DNA of 64,000 nucleotides from Ascidiaceihabitans sp039975415. GTDB taxonomy: Bacteria > Pseudomonadota > Alphaproteobacteria > Rhodobacterales > Rhodobacteraceae. The notes under the pieces are model-generated. The model saw nothing but the letters and a program-made list of their open reading frames with translations, was not told the DNA's origin and searched no databases. This document shows positions 8,489 through 16,082 of the stretch, one piece after another; position 1 is the first letter of the stretch, and every line of letters starts with the position of its first letter. The translations under genes and the position numbers were made by a program. The stretch is taken from the NCBI RefSeq assembly GCF_039975415.1, contig NZ_JBDWHD010000004.1; one strand, given 5' to 3'.

Positions 8489-8722
8489 ATGACACTGACG
8501 ATCAAAACCGACCTCGACGCACTGAATTACCTGCGCGAAAGCAAAGCCTTGCCGATTGTATCGGTTTGGGCGGTCGAGTTTGCGGTCATTGTGTCAAAGT
8601 GGACAACACGTCGTCGCACACGATTGGCTTTGTGCCAACTGACCCGCCATCAATTGCGCGACGTGGGACTGACACCGGATCAGGCCTTGGATGAGTCTGC
8701 AAAGGTGTTCTGGCAAGCTTGA
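8489..8722 (+). CDS. DUF1127 (YjiS-like) small basic protein
   Basis: A 77-residue protein whose C-terminal half is a DUF1127 domain: RRTRLALCQLTRHQLRDVGL followed by TPDQALDES. DUF1127 proteins are abundant short arginine-rich proteins in Rhodobacterales; some act in RNA maturation or phosphate and stress adaptation, but the role here is unknown. TAGGAGA precedes the ATG. It is divergent from the MocR gene and ends in a strong terminator, so it is a monocistronic unit probably under MocR control. Confidence 0.9.
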   Translation: MTLTIKTDLDALNYLRESKALPIVSVWAVEFAVIVSKWTTRRRTRLALCQLTRHQLRDVGLTPDQALDESAKVFWQA

Positions 8723-8755
8723 CATCCCCGTGGCAATTGCCAGACCTCTTCCCTT

Positions 8756-8784
8756 GCCGCCGAACATGTTTCGGCGGCCTTTTT
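8756..8784 (+). terminator. Rho-independent terminator after the DUF1127 gene
   Basis: A 9-base perfect stem GCCGCCGAA/TTCGGCGGC with a 5-base loop is followed by CTTTTT, 33 bases past the stop codon. Confidence 0.92.
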
Positions 8785-8800
8785 GGTTCAGATCGTTGGC

Positions 8801-8843
8801 ACCTTGGGGACCCTCCGGGGGAAGTTTATCTGGCGAGATGAAG
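8801..8843 (+). repeat. GC-rich intergenic repeat, copy B (degenerate)
   Basis: It reads GGGGACCCTCCGGGGGAAGT followed by TTATCTGGCGAGATGAAG. The 3' half matches copy D at 39779 (TTTATTTGGCGAGATGAAA). The 5' dyad is reduced. Confidence 0.6.
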
Positions 8844-8850
8844 CCGGACC

Positions 8851-9273
8851 TTATGTGCTGGGTGGAATGGCGTATGTGAGGCTGGCGCGGGCCACCGGTT
8901 TGTCCGACCCTTCCGAATAAAGCATCACATCACTGACGGACAGTTGTTTGCCAAGTTTTAACAATCGCGCCTTGGCAATCAAATCGACATTTGCCGCGGG
9001 TTTACGCATAAAATCGATAGAACAGCTTGTGGTAACGGCCAAAGCTTTGGGTCCGATCATGGCAAGCGTGACCAGATAGGCCGCCACATCGGCCAGTGCG
9101 AACATGGAAGGCCCCGATACCGTACCACCGGGACGCAAATGTTTGTCATCATTGAACAACCGCATCGTAATCTCGTTCTCGGCCACATGGTCGACGTCAA
9201 AGTCCTCTGCACGCTGGTGAAACACCTCGCGCATGAAGATCATCAAAGCGTCTTCATTCATTTTTACAGACAT
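8851..9273 (-). CDS. PaaI-type hotdog thioesterase
   Basis: A 140-residue single hotdog-fold protein, expected to hydrolyse acyl-CoA thioesters in the cytoplasm. The RPGGTVSGPSMFALADVAAY segment corresponds to the catalytic helix region of the PaaI family, and DFMRKPAANVDL to the central strand. The usual HGG catalytic motif is replaced by PGG, common in this subgroup. The ATG at 9273 follows GGAAGGGA; the frame is open to 9375. It is divergent from an enoyl-CoA hydratase-like gene, suggesting a shared role in acyl-CoA turnover. Confidence 0.85.
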   Translation of the reverse strand: MSVKMNEDALMIFMREVFHQRAEDFDVDHVAENEITMRLFNDDKHLRPGGTVSGPSMFALADVAAYLVTLAMIGPKALAVTTSCSIDFMRKPAANVDLIAKARLLKLGKQLSVSDVMLYSEGSDKPVARASLTYAIPPST

Positions 9274-9332
9274 TTGCTTTCCCTTCCAAAATTCTTGCCC
9301 TAACGTTTCAACCAAATTGCGGGGAGGGCAAG

Positions 9333-10118
9333 ATGGGAATTTTGGAACGTAAGGACACAAACGGTGTCGCAGCATTGGTCATGAACGCACCAGATCGGCT
9401 GAACGCGTTGTCTGACGAGATGCTGGACGCTTTGCACACAAGTCTGGACGATATTGCCGATGACGCGTCAGTGCGGGCTGTTGTTTTGTCCGGTACCGGC
9501 AAGGCATTCTGCGCAGGCCATGACCTGAAGCAAATGACACAAGGGCGCCAGAATGCAGATGGTGGCAAAGCCTATTTCAAAGACCTGTTTGACCGGTGCG
9601 CCGCAATGATGGCGCGTGTGCAATCCCTGCCCCAACCGGTTATTGCGCAGGTGCATGGCATCGCAACCGCTGCGGGATGCCAGTTGGTTGCAACGTGCGA
9701 CATGGCAGTTGCGGCACAAGGCACGCGCTTTGGCGTTAATGGTGTGAACATCGGTCTGTTTTGCTCGACCCCCATGGTTGCCTTGTCACGTAACATTCCG
9801 CGCAAACAAGCGTTCGAGATGCTTACCACAGGGACATTTATCGAAGCAGAGCGCGCGGAAACCTTGGGTTTGATCAATCGGGTCGTTCCAGCCGACAGGC
9901 TAGAGGCCGAAACAACCGCATTGGCAGAACTTGTCGCGTCGAAACTGGGCGTGGCTGTCAAAATCGGAAAGCAGGCCTTTTACGAACAATTGCAATTGCC
10001 CGTTGCCGAGGCTTACGCCCACACAGGCAATGTCATGGTCGAAAATATGCTGCACCGGGACACCGAAGAAGGAATTGCGGCATTTTTGGACAAGCGTGAT
10101 CCAACCTGGACGCAATAA
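9333..10118 (+). CDS. Enoyl-CoA hydratase/isomerase family protein (ECHDC3-like)
   Basis: A 261-residue crotonase-fold protein. The oxyanion-hole stretch GTGKAFCAGHDLKQM and the HGIATAAGCQLVATCDMAVA segment are clear. The VNIGLFCSTPMVALSRNI stretch matches the ECHDC3-like branch; where classical crotonase has a Pro-Glu catalytic pair this protein has no acidic residue, while the Glu in QAFEMLTTG is kept. Hydratase activity is therefore uncertain and an isomerase or hydrolase is possible. GGGGAGGG precedes the ATG. It is divergent from the thioesterase gene across 59 bases. Confidence 0.88.
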   Translation: MGILERKDTNGVAALVMNAPDRLNALSDEMLDALHTSLDDIADDASVRAVVLSGTGKAFCAGHDLKQMTQGRQNADGGKAYFKDLFDRCAAMMARVQSLPQPVIAQVHGIATAAGCQLVATCDMAVAAQGTRFGVNGVNIGLFCSTPMVALSRNIPRKQAFEMLTTGTFIEAERAETLGLINRVVPADRLEAETTALAELVASKLGVAVKIGKQAFYEQLQLPVAEAYAHTGNVMVENMLHRDTEEGIAAFLDKRDPTWTQ

Positions 10119-10449
10119 ACGCATTCTGTAAGTTGCTGATTTTTAGTGGAAAAATGTGAAGTTAATCATTGTTTCCGAAATTGGCACCGATTGTTTGCAA
10201 AAATATGGTAGCAAATCGGGCGCGAATAAGGCACAAATAAGACAGCAGCAGACATGCTGCGCCTGAAAGGCACATCTTTTTGGGTCGCCGTGGGCGGAAG
10301 GTCCCTCCAAGTTCGCTCTCACGAACTGACCAATCCCCGCAGCGGCGACCCCAAAAATACCCCCAGCAGACAATCCGCCGCAACTGAATTGTAAGCACTC
10401 TGCGCGTGTTTCAGTTGCGCTATCCCCACCCCTGCCCTACATCACCGCC
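10119..10449. other. 331-bp intergenic region before trmFO
   Basis: No convincing protein gene is seen. A 46-codon frame (10254-10394, plus) has no ribosome site and coincides with a strong hairpin, so I do not call it. The main content is the palindromic structure at 10277-10357. The remainder is AT-rich near 10130-10220 and may hold the trmFO promoter. Confidence 0.6.
10277..10357. ncRNA. Candidate structured RNA or small palindromic element
   Basis: TTTTTGGGTCGCCG (10277-10290) pairs with CGGCGACCCCAAAAA (10343-10357) with one bulged C. Inside, GGTC (10300) pairs with GACC (10331), and AGTTCG (10310) pairs with CGAACT (10327) around a 6-base loop. This gives an 81-base, nearly fully folded cruciform. 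Neither strand ends in a T-run, so it is not a classic terminator. It could be a processed RNA, a leader structure of trmFO, or a miniature inverted-repeat element. I do not recognise an RNA family. Confidence 0.4.
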
Positions 10450-11805
10450 ATGACACAGGTTCTTCATATTATCGGCGGCGGAATGGCCGGATCAGAAGCA
10501 GCATGGCAAGCCGCCAATATGGGCGTGCAAGTTGTGATTCACGAAATGCGGCCAAAGGTTGAAACCTTTGCGCACCAAACCGGTTTGCTTGGGGAAATGG
10601 TTTGTTCGAACTCTTTCCGGTCTGACGACGATGAACAAAACGCTGTTGGCTTGCTGCATTGGGAAATGCGCCAGGCTGGCGGGTTGATTATGCAAACAGC
10701 CGATGCGCACAAACTGCCTGCAGGTGGTGCTTTGGCCGTCGATCGCGACAACTTTGCCCAATCGGTTACCGATGCCTTAACGGCACACCCCAACATTTCG
10801 GTGGACTACGACGAAATCAAAGACTTGCCGTCCGAGGGACATTGGATCGTGGCCACTGGCCCGCTGACGTCTTCTGATTTGGCAAAATCCATTGCAAAAG
10901 CCACTGACGTCGATGCGTTGGCCTTTTTCGACGCCATCGCCCCCATCGTGTACTTCGACAGCATCGACATGTCCAAAGCGTGGATGCAATCGCGCTATGA
11001 TAAAGGTGAAACCGAAGAAGAACGCACGGCCTACCTGAATTGTCCGATGACCAAAGACCAATACGAAGGGTTCATCGATGCCTTGATGGAGGCCGACAAG
11101 ACCGAATTCAAAGAAGGTGAAACTGCTGGATACTTTGACGGCTGCTTGCCGATTGAAGTCATGGCAGAACGTGGCCGTGAAACCCTGCGGTTCGGGCCGA
11201 TGAAGCCAGTTGGCCTGACCAATATCCATGATCCCGAAAACAAACCTTATGCCGTGGTTCAACTGCGTCGCGACAACAAGCTTGGCACATTGTACAACAT
11301 CGTAGGCTTCCAAACCAAGATGAAGTACGGCGCCCAAACCGATGTTTTTAAACGTATTCCCGGACTTGAAAATGCAAGCTTTGCCCGATTGGGTGGCATT
11401 CACCGAAACACCTTTATGAATTCGCCAACACTGCTCGATGACCAAATGCGACTGCGGTCTACCCCGCATTTGCGGTTTGCGGGGCAAATCACCGGTGTGG
11501 AAGGTTATGTCGAAAGCGCCGCTATGGGTTTGCTCGCCGGTCGCATGGCTGCCACTGAAATCCTTGGGGGATCAATTTCGGCCCCACCGAACACCACGGC
11601 CATGGGGGCCTTGATCACACATATCACTGGCGGAGCAGAAGCGAAGACCTTTCAGCCTATGAACGTCAATTTCGGACTGTTCCCTTTGGTAGAGGGTCTG
11701 AAAAGCGGGCGACGGGGCCGGAAAGACCGGTACAAAGCCTACACCGACCGTGCAAAAGCAGATTGGACCACATGGTTGGGCACATCCACACTGGACGCTG
11801 CGTAA
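10450..11805 (+). CDS. trmFO: tRNA (uracil-54-C5)-methyltransferase, folate/FAD dependent
   Basis: TrmFO makes ribothymidine-54 in the T-loop of tRNAs using 5,10-methylenetetrahydrofolate and FAD. The 451-residue protein opens with the dinucleotide-binding motif IIGGGMAGSEAAW, followed by EMRP. It carries the conserved Cys residues in EMVCSNSFRS (about 52) and FDGCLPIEVMAERG (about 232), the two cysteines implicated in catalysis. The C-terminal FGLFP and LIxHI-type segments are present. Length is normal. A structured element lies about 90 bases upstream. Confidence 0.96.
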   Translation: MTQVLHIIGGGMAGSEAAWQAANMGVQVVIHEMRPKVETFAHQTGLLGEMVCSNSFRSDDDEQNAVGLLHWEMRQAGGLIMQTADAHKLPAGGALAVDRDNFAQSVTDALTAHPNISVDYDEIKDLPSEGHWIVATGPLTSSDLAKSIAKATDVDALAFFDAIAPIVYFDSIDMSKAWMQSRYDKGETEEERTAYLNCPMTKDQYEGFIDALMEADKTEFKEGETAGYFDGCLPIEVMAERGRETLRFGPMKPVGLTNIHDPENKPYAVVQLRRDNKLGTLYNIVGFQTKMKYGAQTDVFKRIPGLENASFARLGGIHRNTFMNSPTLLDDQMRLRSTPHLRFAGQITGVEGYVESAAMGLLAGRMAATEILGGSISAPPNTTAMGALITHITGGAEAKTFQPMNVNFGLFPLVEGLKSGRRGRKDRYKAYTDRAKADWTTWLGTSTLDAA

Positions 11806-11828
11806 TCTGATCCGCTAGTCTGTGCCAC

Positions 11829-12443
11829 ATGGGACAGGGATTTCTGGACAAGGTGTATACAGCCGCCGAAACGCGGACTGGTGCAGAACTATATGACGCG
11901 TGGGCGTCCACCTATAACGCTGAAATAACGCAAAATGGGTATGTGACCCCAACACGCTGTGCGCAGGCGCTGGCGCAGTGCAACGCAGCTTTGGACAGCC
12001 CGGTGCTTGACTTCGGATGTGGGACCGGATTGTCCGGTTTGGCTATGTCAGCGGCGGGATTTTCATACATTGATGGCATGGATGTCTCTACCGACATGTT
12101 AAAGCAGGCCGCACAGACGGGCGTTTACAGAAACTTGCACCAAACGGATCCAAACACAGAAGCGCAGATCACGAACGGGGCGTATTCTGCTGTTGCAGCG
12201 GTCGGGGTGATTGGGGCCGGTGCTGCACCCGTTTCTGTTTTCCACGCGATCATGAAGGCATTGCCGAAAAGTGGTAAACTTGTGTTTTCATTTAATGATC
12301 ACGCTCTTTCGGACCCCGTTCACGAAGCTGCGTTATCTGAATGGGTCGACGTCGGTGCCGCGCATCTTCTGTTTAAAGAATATGGCCCTCATCTGCCTGG
12401 CATTAACTTGAAATCTAACGTGTATGTTGTTGAAAAAGCGTGA
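11829..12443 (+). CDS. Class I SAM-dependent methyltransferase
   Basis: A 204-residue Rossmann-fold methyltransferase. Motif I is VLDFGCGTGLSGLAM (about residue 58), followed by the acidic strand end GMDVSTDML. The substrate is not deducible; similar short proteins are annotated as Williams-Beuren-type methyltransferases. It starts 23 bases after trmFO and its stop overlaps gluQ by 4 bases (GTGA), so the three genes probably form an operon with a tRNA-modification flavour, though a tRNA substrate for this one is only a guess. Confidence 0.85.
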   Translation: MGQGFLDKVYTAAETRTGAELYDAWASTYNAEITQNGYVTPTRCAQALAQCNAALDSPVLDFGCGTGLSGLAMSAAGFSYIDGMDVSTDMLKQAAQTGVYRNLHQTDPNTEAQITNGAYSAVAAVGVIGAGAAPVSVFHAIMKALPKSGKLVFSFNDHALSDPVHEAALSEWVDVGAAHLLFKEYGPHLPGINLKSNVYVVEKA

Positions 12444-13366
12444 CCTTTAGAACACGATTTGCACCATCCCCAACCGGCCCTTTACATTTGGGCCATGCCT
12501 ATTCCGCCCTTTTGGCACATGATATGGCCGTTGCACAAAACGGTGAGTTCCTGCTGCGCATCGAGGACATTGATCAAAGCCGCGCCCGTCCCGAATGGGA
12601 AACCCAGATTTATGAGGATCTTGAGTGGCTTGGCTTAAGTTGGTCACCAAACGTAATGCGCCAATCGGATCGTTTTGCTGCATATGACGAAGCCTTGGAT
12701 GCGCTTTGGGCGCAAGGTTTGCTGTATCCCTGTACCTGTTCGCGCCGCGACATTGCAAACGCCTTGTCGGCACCGCAAGAAGGCTATCCAACTCATGGGC
12801 CTGATGGCGTTATTTACCCGGGAACATGCCGCTTGGATGATCATCAGATCAGCGGACCCAGACCTAAAGGGGCTGTCATGCGGTTGAATATGACTTTAGC
12901 CACATCTCGCACACAACAGGACAACGCATTGTCCTCCTATAGGTTCAAAGACATGAATAAAGACCCACAAGACGTTGTATTCACATCACAAGATGTAACA
13001 ACTAACGTTGGAGATATAGTGCTTTCGCGCAAAGACATGGGGACGTCTTATCACTTGTCTGTGGTGTTGGATGACGTATCCCAAGGTATTACGGATGTCA
13101 TACGTGGTGCCGACTTGTTTGAAGCGACACAAATTCATGTGGTTCTTCAACGGCTCCTCAGTAGTCCCACACCTACATATCACCATCACAAACTGATCCG
13201 CGACAACACCGGAAAACGGTTGGCCAAACGCGATGATGCGCGTGCAATCTCAAAATTCAGGCGTGAAGGCTACACGCCTGAAGATATTCGTAAAATGGTG
13301 GGATTGTCGGGTCAGGCTTCCGGGGCCATCAGCTCTGTTTCTGTACCATCAACCACGGATGTATAA
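12440..13366 (+). CDS. gluQ: Glutamyl-Q tRNA(Asp) synthetase
   Basis: GluQ attaches glutamate to queuosine in tRNA(Asp). It is a truncated glutamyl-tRNA synthetase of 308 residues: RFAPSPTGPLHLGHAYSA carries the HIGH-type signature, KRLAKRDDARA the KMSKS-type signature, and the anticodon-binding domain is absent as expected. Zinc ligands are plausible in YPCTCSRRD and YPGTC. GTG is the start, overlapping the methyltransferase stop. Its 3' end overlaps the convergent hisI by 55 bases. Confidence 0.94.
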   Translation: MTFRTRFAPSPTGPLHLGHAYSALLAHDMAVAQNGEFLLRIEDIDQSRARPEWETQIYEDLEWLGLSWSPNVMRQSDRFAAYDEALDALWAQGLLYPCTCSRRDIANALSAPQEGYPTHGPDGVIYPGTCRLDDHQISGPRPKGAVMRLNMTLATSRTQQDNALSSYRFKDMNKDPQDVVFTSQDVTTNVGDIVLSRKDMGTSYHLSVVLDDVSQGITDVIRGADLFEATQIHVVLQRLLSSPTPTYHHHKLIRDNTGKRLAKRDDARAISKFRREGYTPEDIRKMVGLSGQASGAISSVSVPSTTDV

Positions 13367-13671
13367 AAACACGTGCGGCGCCCTGTATGGCACGCAGGCC
13401 CTGTTTGGTTGACCAAAGCCACCACGCAGTCACGGTCACAATCGACGCGAAAATCCACCAATTCCTGCACGTTGCCAGAGGTTTCGCCTTTCACCCAAAA
13501 CGCTTGGCGCGAACGGCTCCAATAGGTCACGCGCTTGGACGACAATGTGCGCGCCACCGCCTCTTGGTTCATCCACGCCATCATCAAAACTTCGTGGCTT
13601 CGGGCATCCTGTGCGATCACCGGAACAAGGCCCGCTTCATTGTATGTTAATGTGGCAGGATCGAAAGACAT
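13312..13671 (-). CDS. hisI: Phosphoribosyl-AMP cyclohydrolase
   Basis: HisI opens the adenine ring of phosphoribosyl-AMP in step three of histidine synthesis. The 119-residue protein is a stand-alone HisI without the HisE domain. Metal-site motifs are visible in VDCDRDCVVAL and GPACHTGRRTCFY. MMAWMNQEA and TYWSRSRQAFWVKGETSGN are standard for the family. The ATG at 13671 follows AAAAGG; the frame is open to a GTG at 13704. Its 3' end overlaps gluQ on the other strand. Confidence 0.95.
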   Translation of the reverse strand: MSFDPATLTYNEAGLVPVIAQDARSHEVLMMAWMNQEAVARTLSSKRVTYWSRSRQAFWVKGETSGNVQELVDFRVDCDRDCVVALVNQTGPACHTGRRTCFYTSVVDGTETELMAPEA

Positions 13672-13740
13672 AGTCAGAAACCTTTTTGCATCTTCAGCTG
13701 ACACGCTTATGTATGAGGGTAAGCAGGATGGGAAGTCGTG

Positions 13741-14193
13741 ATGACCGCTGATACAGATCTAATCAAACTCTATTCGGGGCGCATCCTTGCCCTGGCAACA
13801 GACATTCCGCACCACACCCGTCTCGAAGGCCCGCAGGCAACTGTGAAAAAGCGTGCACCGTTATGTGGGTCAACCGTCACCGTTGATCTCGACATCCAAG
13901 ACGGGCGCATCGTGGCTTTTGGTCAGGACGTAAAAGCATGTGCCCTTGGACAGGCAGCGGCAGCTGTGACAGGGGCCGCTGTGATTGGCCGGACTTTGCC
14001 CGAAATGCAAACCGCACGCGACCAAATGCGCACAATGCTAAAAAGCAACGGCCCTGTGCCCGCGGCACCCTTTGAGGGCTTCGAGGTCTTGGAGCCGGCA
14101 CGCGATTACAAAAACCGGCATGCGTCCATCTTGCTAAGCTTGGATGCAACGGTCGAAGCGTTTGAACAGGTTATGCAATCCGATTGCGCCTGA
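13741..14193 (+). CDS. NifU/IscU-like iron-sulfur cluster scaffold protein
   Basis: A 150-residue protein of the NifU N-terminal type. Two candidate cluster-ligand cysteines are in APLCGSTV and VKACALGQAAAA; the third Cys seen in classical IscU is missing at the usual place, and a lone Cys stands near the end (SDCA). This form is common beside hisI in Rhodobacterales. It is divergent from hisI across 70 bases. ATG at 13741 is favoured over the GTG one codon before. Role in cluster transfer is inferred. Confidence 0.8.
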   Translation: MTADTDLIKLYSGRILALATDIPHHTRLEGPQATVKKRAPLCGSTVTVDLDIQDGRIVAFGQDVKACALGQAAAAVTGAAVIGRTLPEMQTARDQMRTMLKSNGPVPAAPFEGFEVLEPARDYKNRHASILLSLDATVEAFEQVMQSDCA

Positions 14194-14275
14194 CGCGGTT
14201 TAACAGGGCGCCGTTAACCGTAATTGAGTAAATGCAGACTATGGCTGAGTGGAACCATCCCTTTGCCGAGGTCGC

Positions 14276-15670
14276 ATGTCACATCAAAATCATTTCCCGA
14301 ACCCGGAACACATGACCCGGCTTGGGCGCGCTGCATCCACACTGGGGTTCGAGATTGTCGATATCGCGGGGTTTCTTGATCTGGTCGAAACCAAGGCCCA
14401 GCAACAACGCGCCGACCTTGGTGCGCTCAGTTCCAGTGCGCAATCCGTTGTGTCTGCGAATTCCGAAGCAAAAACCGCAATTGCAGCATTGGCTGACAAC
14501 AGCGGCAAAACCTACAAAGACGTCCAGGATTCTGCAGAAACCATGCGCGAAGCCGGCGAAAAAACCCGTGATGTCGCGCAGTGGGTCCAAAAGTTGGAAC
14601 AGCGCACAGGCGCCGTCAGCGACACTTTGCAGGCCGTCAAAAAGAATAATGCGCAAATCGCATCCATTTCCACCCAAGTGAACACATTGGCCATCAATGC
14701 CAAAATTGAAGCTGCCCGTGCAGGCGACAGCGGCCGTGGGTTTGCAGTGGTTGCCAATGCCATCAATGAACTAAGCCGCGACACCAAGCACGCAGCGGCA
14801 CAGATTTCCACGAACATCGAAGAGCTAACCAAATGGATCGCGTCCCTGGGCCTCGAAGCCAAAGACATATCCACCAAGGCGAGTGACGTTTTGGAACAAT
14901 CAACAAAAACCGACAGCGCATTGGGCCGCATGGAATTATCCGTAAGAGACGCCAATATGCAGGCGTCGCAAATTGCCTCTCATGCTTCAGCTGTGGAAAG
15001 CTCTTTGACGGACTTTGGGCCGCGTCTTGATCGCATTCAAAGCACTGTGGATTTCACGGTCAGCGGGATCGAAGAAACACACACACGAATCCAGAATTTA
15101 ATCGACACATCAGAATCAATGGTGCAATCAAGTGCCGCTTTGGGTGGTGTGACCGAAGACCAGCAATTCATCGACTACGTGCAATCATTGGCCGCAGATA
15201 TTTCGCAAGCTCTGGTACGCAGCATAGATGAGGGCGCGATTACATCTGCAGAGTTGTTTGATCGCAGCTATATCCCGATCGTCAACAGCGATCCCGTTCA
15301 GGTGATGACAAAATCCACGCATGTTATGGATAAGGTTCTTCCCCGTTTCCAAGAAGCTGCACTGGACTTTGACCAAAAAGTCGTCTTTTGCGCAGCAATT
15401 GATGTGAACGGTTATCTGCCGACCCACAATCGAAAGTTTTCGCATCCCCAAGGCGATGATCCGGTTTGGAACATGGCCCATTGTCGAAATCGGCGCATTT
15501 TTGACGATCGCGTGGGACTGAAGGCTGGACGCAACACTGCACCGTTTTTGCTGCAAGTGTACCGGCGCGACATGGGCGGCGGAAACTTCATGATGATGAA
15601 AGACCTGTCCGCGCCAATCAGCATTCTGGGCAAACATTGGGGCGGTCTACGCCTTGCGTACACGTTTTAA
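14276..15670 (+). CDS. Soluble methyl-accepting chemotaxis-type protein with C-terminal sensory domain
   Basis: A 464-residue cytoplasmic chemoreceptor-like protein: no transmembrane segment is visible. The middle is coiled coil with the MCP hairpin tip region (INAKIEAARAGDSGRGFAVV, then ANAINELSRDTKHAA). The C-terminal 140 residues form a compact domain containing YLPTHNRKFSHPQ, MAHCRNRRIFDDRVG and YRRDMGGG, reminiscent of Cache/PAS-like sensor domains placed after the signalling domain. The ATG at 14276 follows GAGG; the frame is open to a GTG at 14249. No che genes are nearby. Confidence 0.85.
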   Translation: MSHQNHFPNPEHMTRLGRAASTLGFEIVDIAGFLDLVETKAQQQRADLGALSSSAQSVVSANSEAKTAIAALADNSGKTYKDVQDSAETMREAGEKTRDVAQWVQKLEQRTGAVSDTLQAVKKNNAQIASISTQVNTLAINAKIEAARAGDSGRGFAVVANAINELSRDTKHAAAQISTNIEELTKWIASLGLEAKDISTKASDVLEQSTKTDSALGRMELSVRDANMQASQIASHASAVESSLTDFGPRLDRIQSTVDFTVSGIEETHTRIQNLIDTSESMVQSSAALGGVTEDQQFIDYVQSLAADISQALVRSIDEGAITSAELFDRSYIPIVNSDPVQVMTKSTHVMDKVLPRFQEAALDFDQKVVFCAAIDVNGYLPTHNRKFSHPQGDDPVWNMAHCRNRRIFDDRVGLKAGRNTAPFLLQVYRRDMGGGNFMMMKDLSAPISILGKHWGGLRLAYTF

Positions 15671-15676
15671 AAAAAA

Positions 15677-15707
15677 GCGCCGCACATCCGGGACGGGATG
15701 GCGGCGC
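15677..15707 (-). terminator. Rho-independent terminator
   Basis: GCGCCGC/GCGGCGC flanks an inner CATCC/GGATG stem. On the minus strand the hairpin is followed by eight T residues, so it ends minus-strand transcripts of the recG side, including the small gene at 15842. On the plus strand it directly follows the chemoreceptor stop but lacks a T-run. Confidence 0.8.
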
Positions 15708-15841
15708 AAAGTAAAGCGGGTCTTACGGGGACCTGAACGTTCCAAACCACGAAGGGCTTAACTTGGGACAGGCAGTGTCAGTTAACGCATCAATTTGGGA
15801 CGGATGCGAAGAACGGTCAGCATAAGATCGCAGGCAGAAAA

Positions 15842-15970
15842 TCAGACAAAGGATGGAAGGTGCAGACCGACAACAAGCATCACCATTAAAGCAGCAGCCC
15901 CAATTGCGTCTGTCAGAAGCGTGTCCTGAGCGCGGGTTGCGATACTTTTGATCTGGCGAAGAGTGGTCAT
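15842..15970 (-). CDS. Short membrane peptide gene, 42 residues
   Basis: ATG at 15970 is preceded by CAGGAGG at good spacing. The product opens MTTLRQIKSIATRAQDTLL (basic, amphipathic) and ends in a hydrophobic segment of about 20 residues (about 22-42), so a single-pass membrane peptide is expected. I recall similar short proteins starting MTTLR in Rhodobacterales, but function is unknown. It has a terminator downstream and a striking repeat array upstream at 16021-16050, which together support a real, regulated gene. Confidence 0.7.
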   Translation of the reverse strand: MTTLRQIKSIATRAQDTLLTDAIGAAALMVMLVVGLHLPSFV

Positions 15971-16020
15971 GTCGTGGCCTCCTGTGCTTTGTTGCACCTT
16001 TGTTCTCATATTACTAACTC

Positions 16021-16050
16021 TTCGTAAAGAACTTTTTACGAACTTTTTAA
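16021..16050. promoter_or_regulatory. Palindrome plus direct repeats upstream of the 42-residue gene
   Basis: TTCGTAAA (16021) and TTTACGAA (16042) form a perfect 8-base inverted repeat with a 6-base spacer. Overlapping it, GAACTTTTTA repeats at 16029 and 16040 with period 11. It lies about 50-80 bases upstream of the short gene and just after recG, so it looks like an operator. Confidence 0.5.
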
Positions 16051-16082
16051 GAACATTTGTAAACTTATTTGAACAAAAGTGA

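Noticed and set aside
10254..10394. A 46-codon plus-strand frame upstream of trmFO
   Set aside because: No ribosome site, and it coincides with the palindromic structure, which explains its composition better.
14194..14275. GTTTAACAGGGCGCCGTTAA as a CtrA box upstream of the chemoreceptor
   Set aside because: The TTAA half-sites are 10 bases apart instead of 7, so it does not fit the CtrA consensus.
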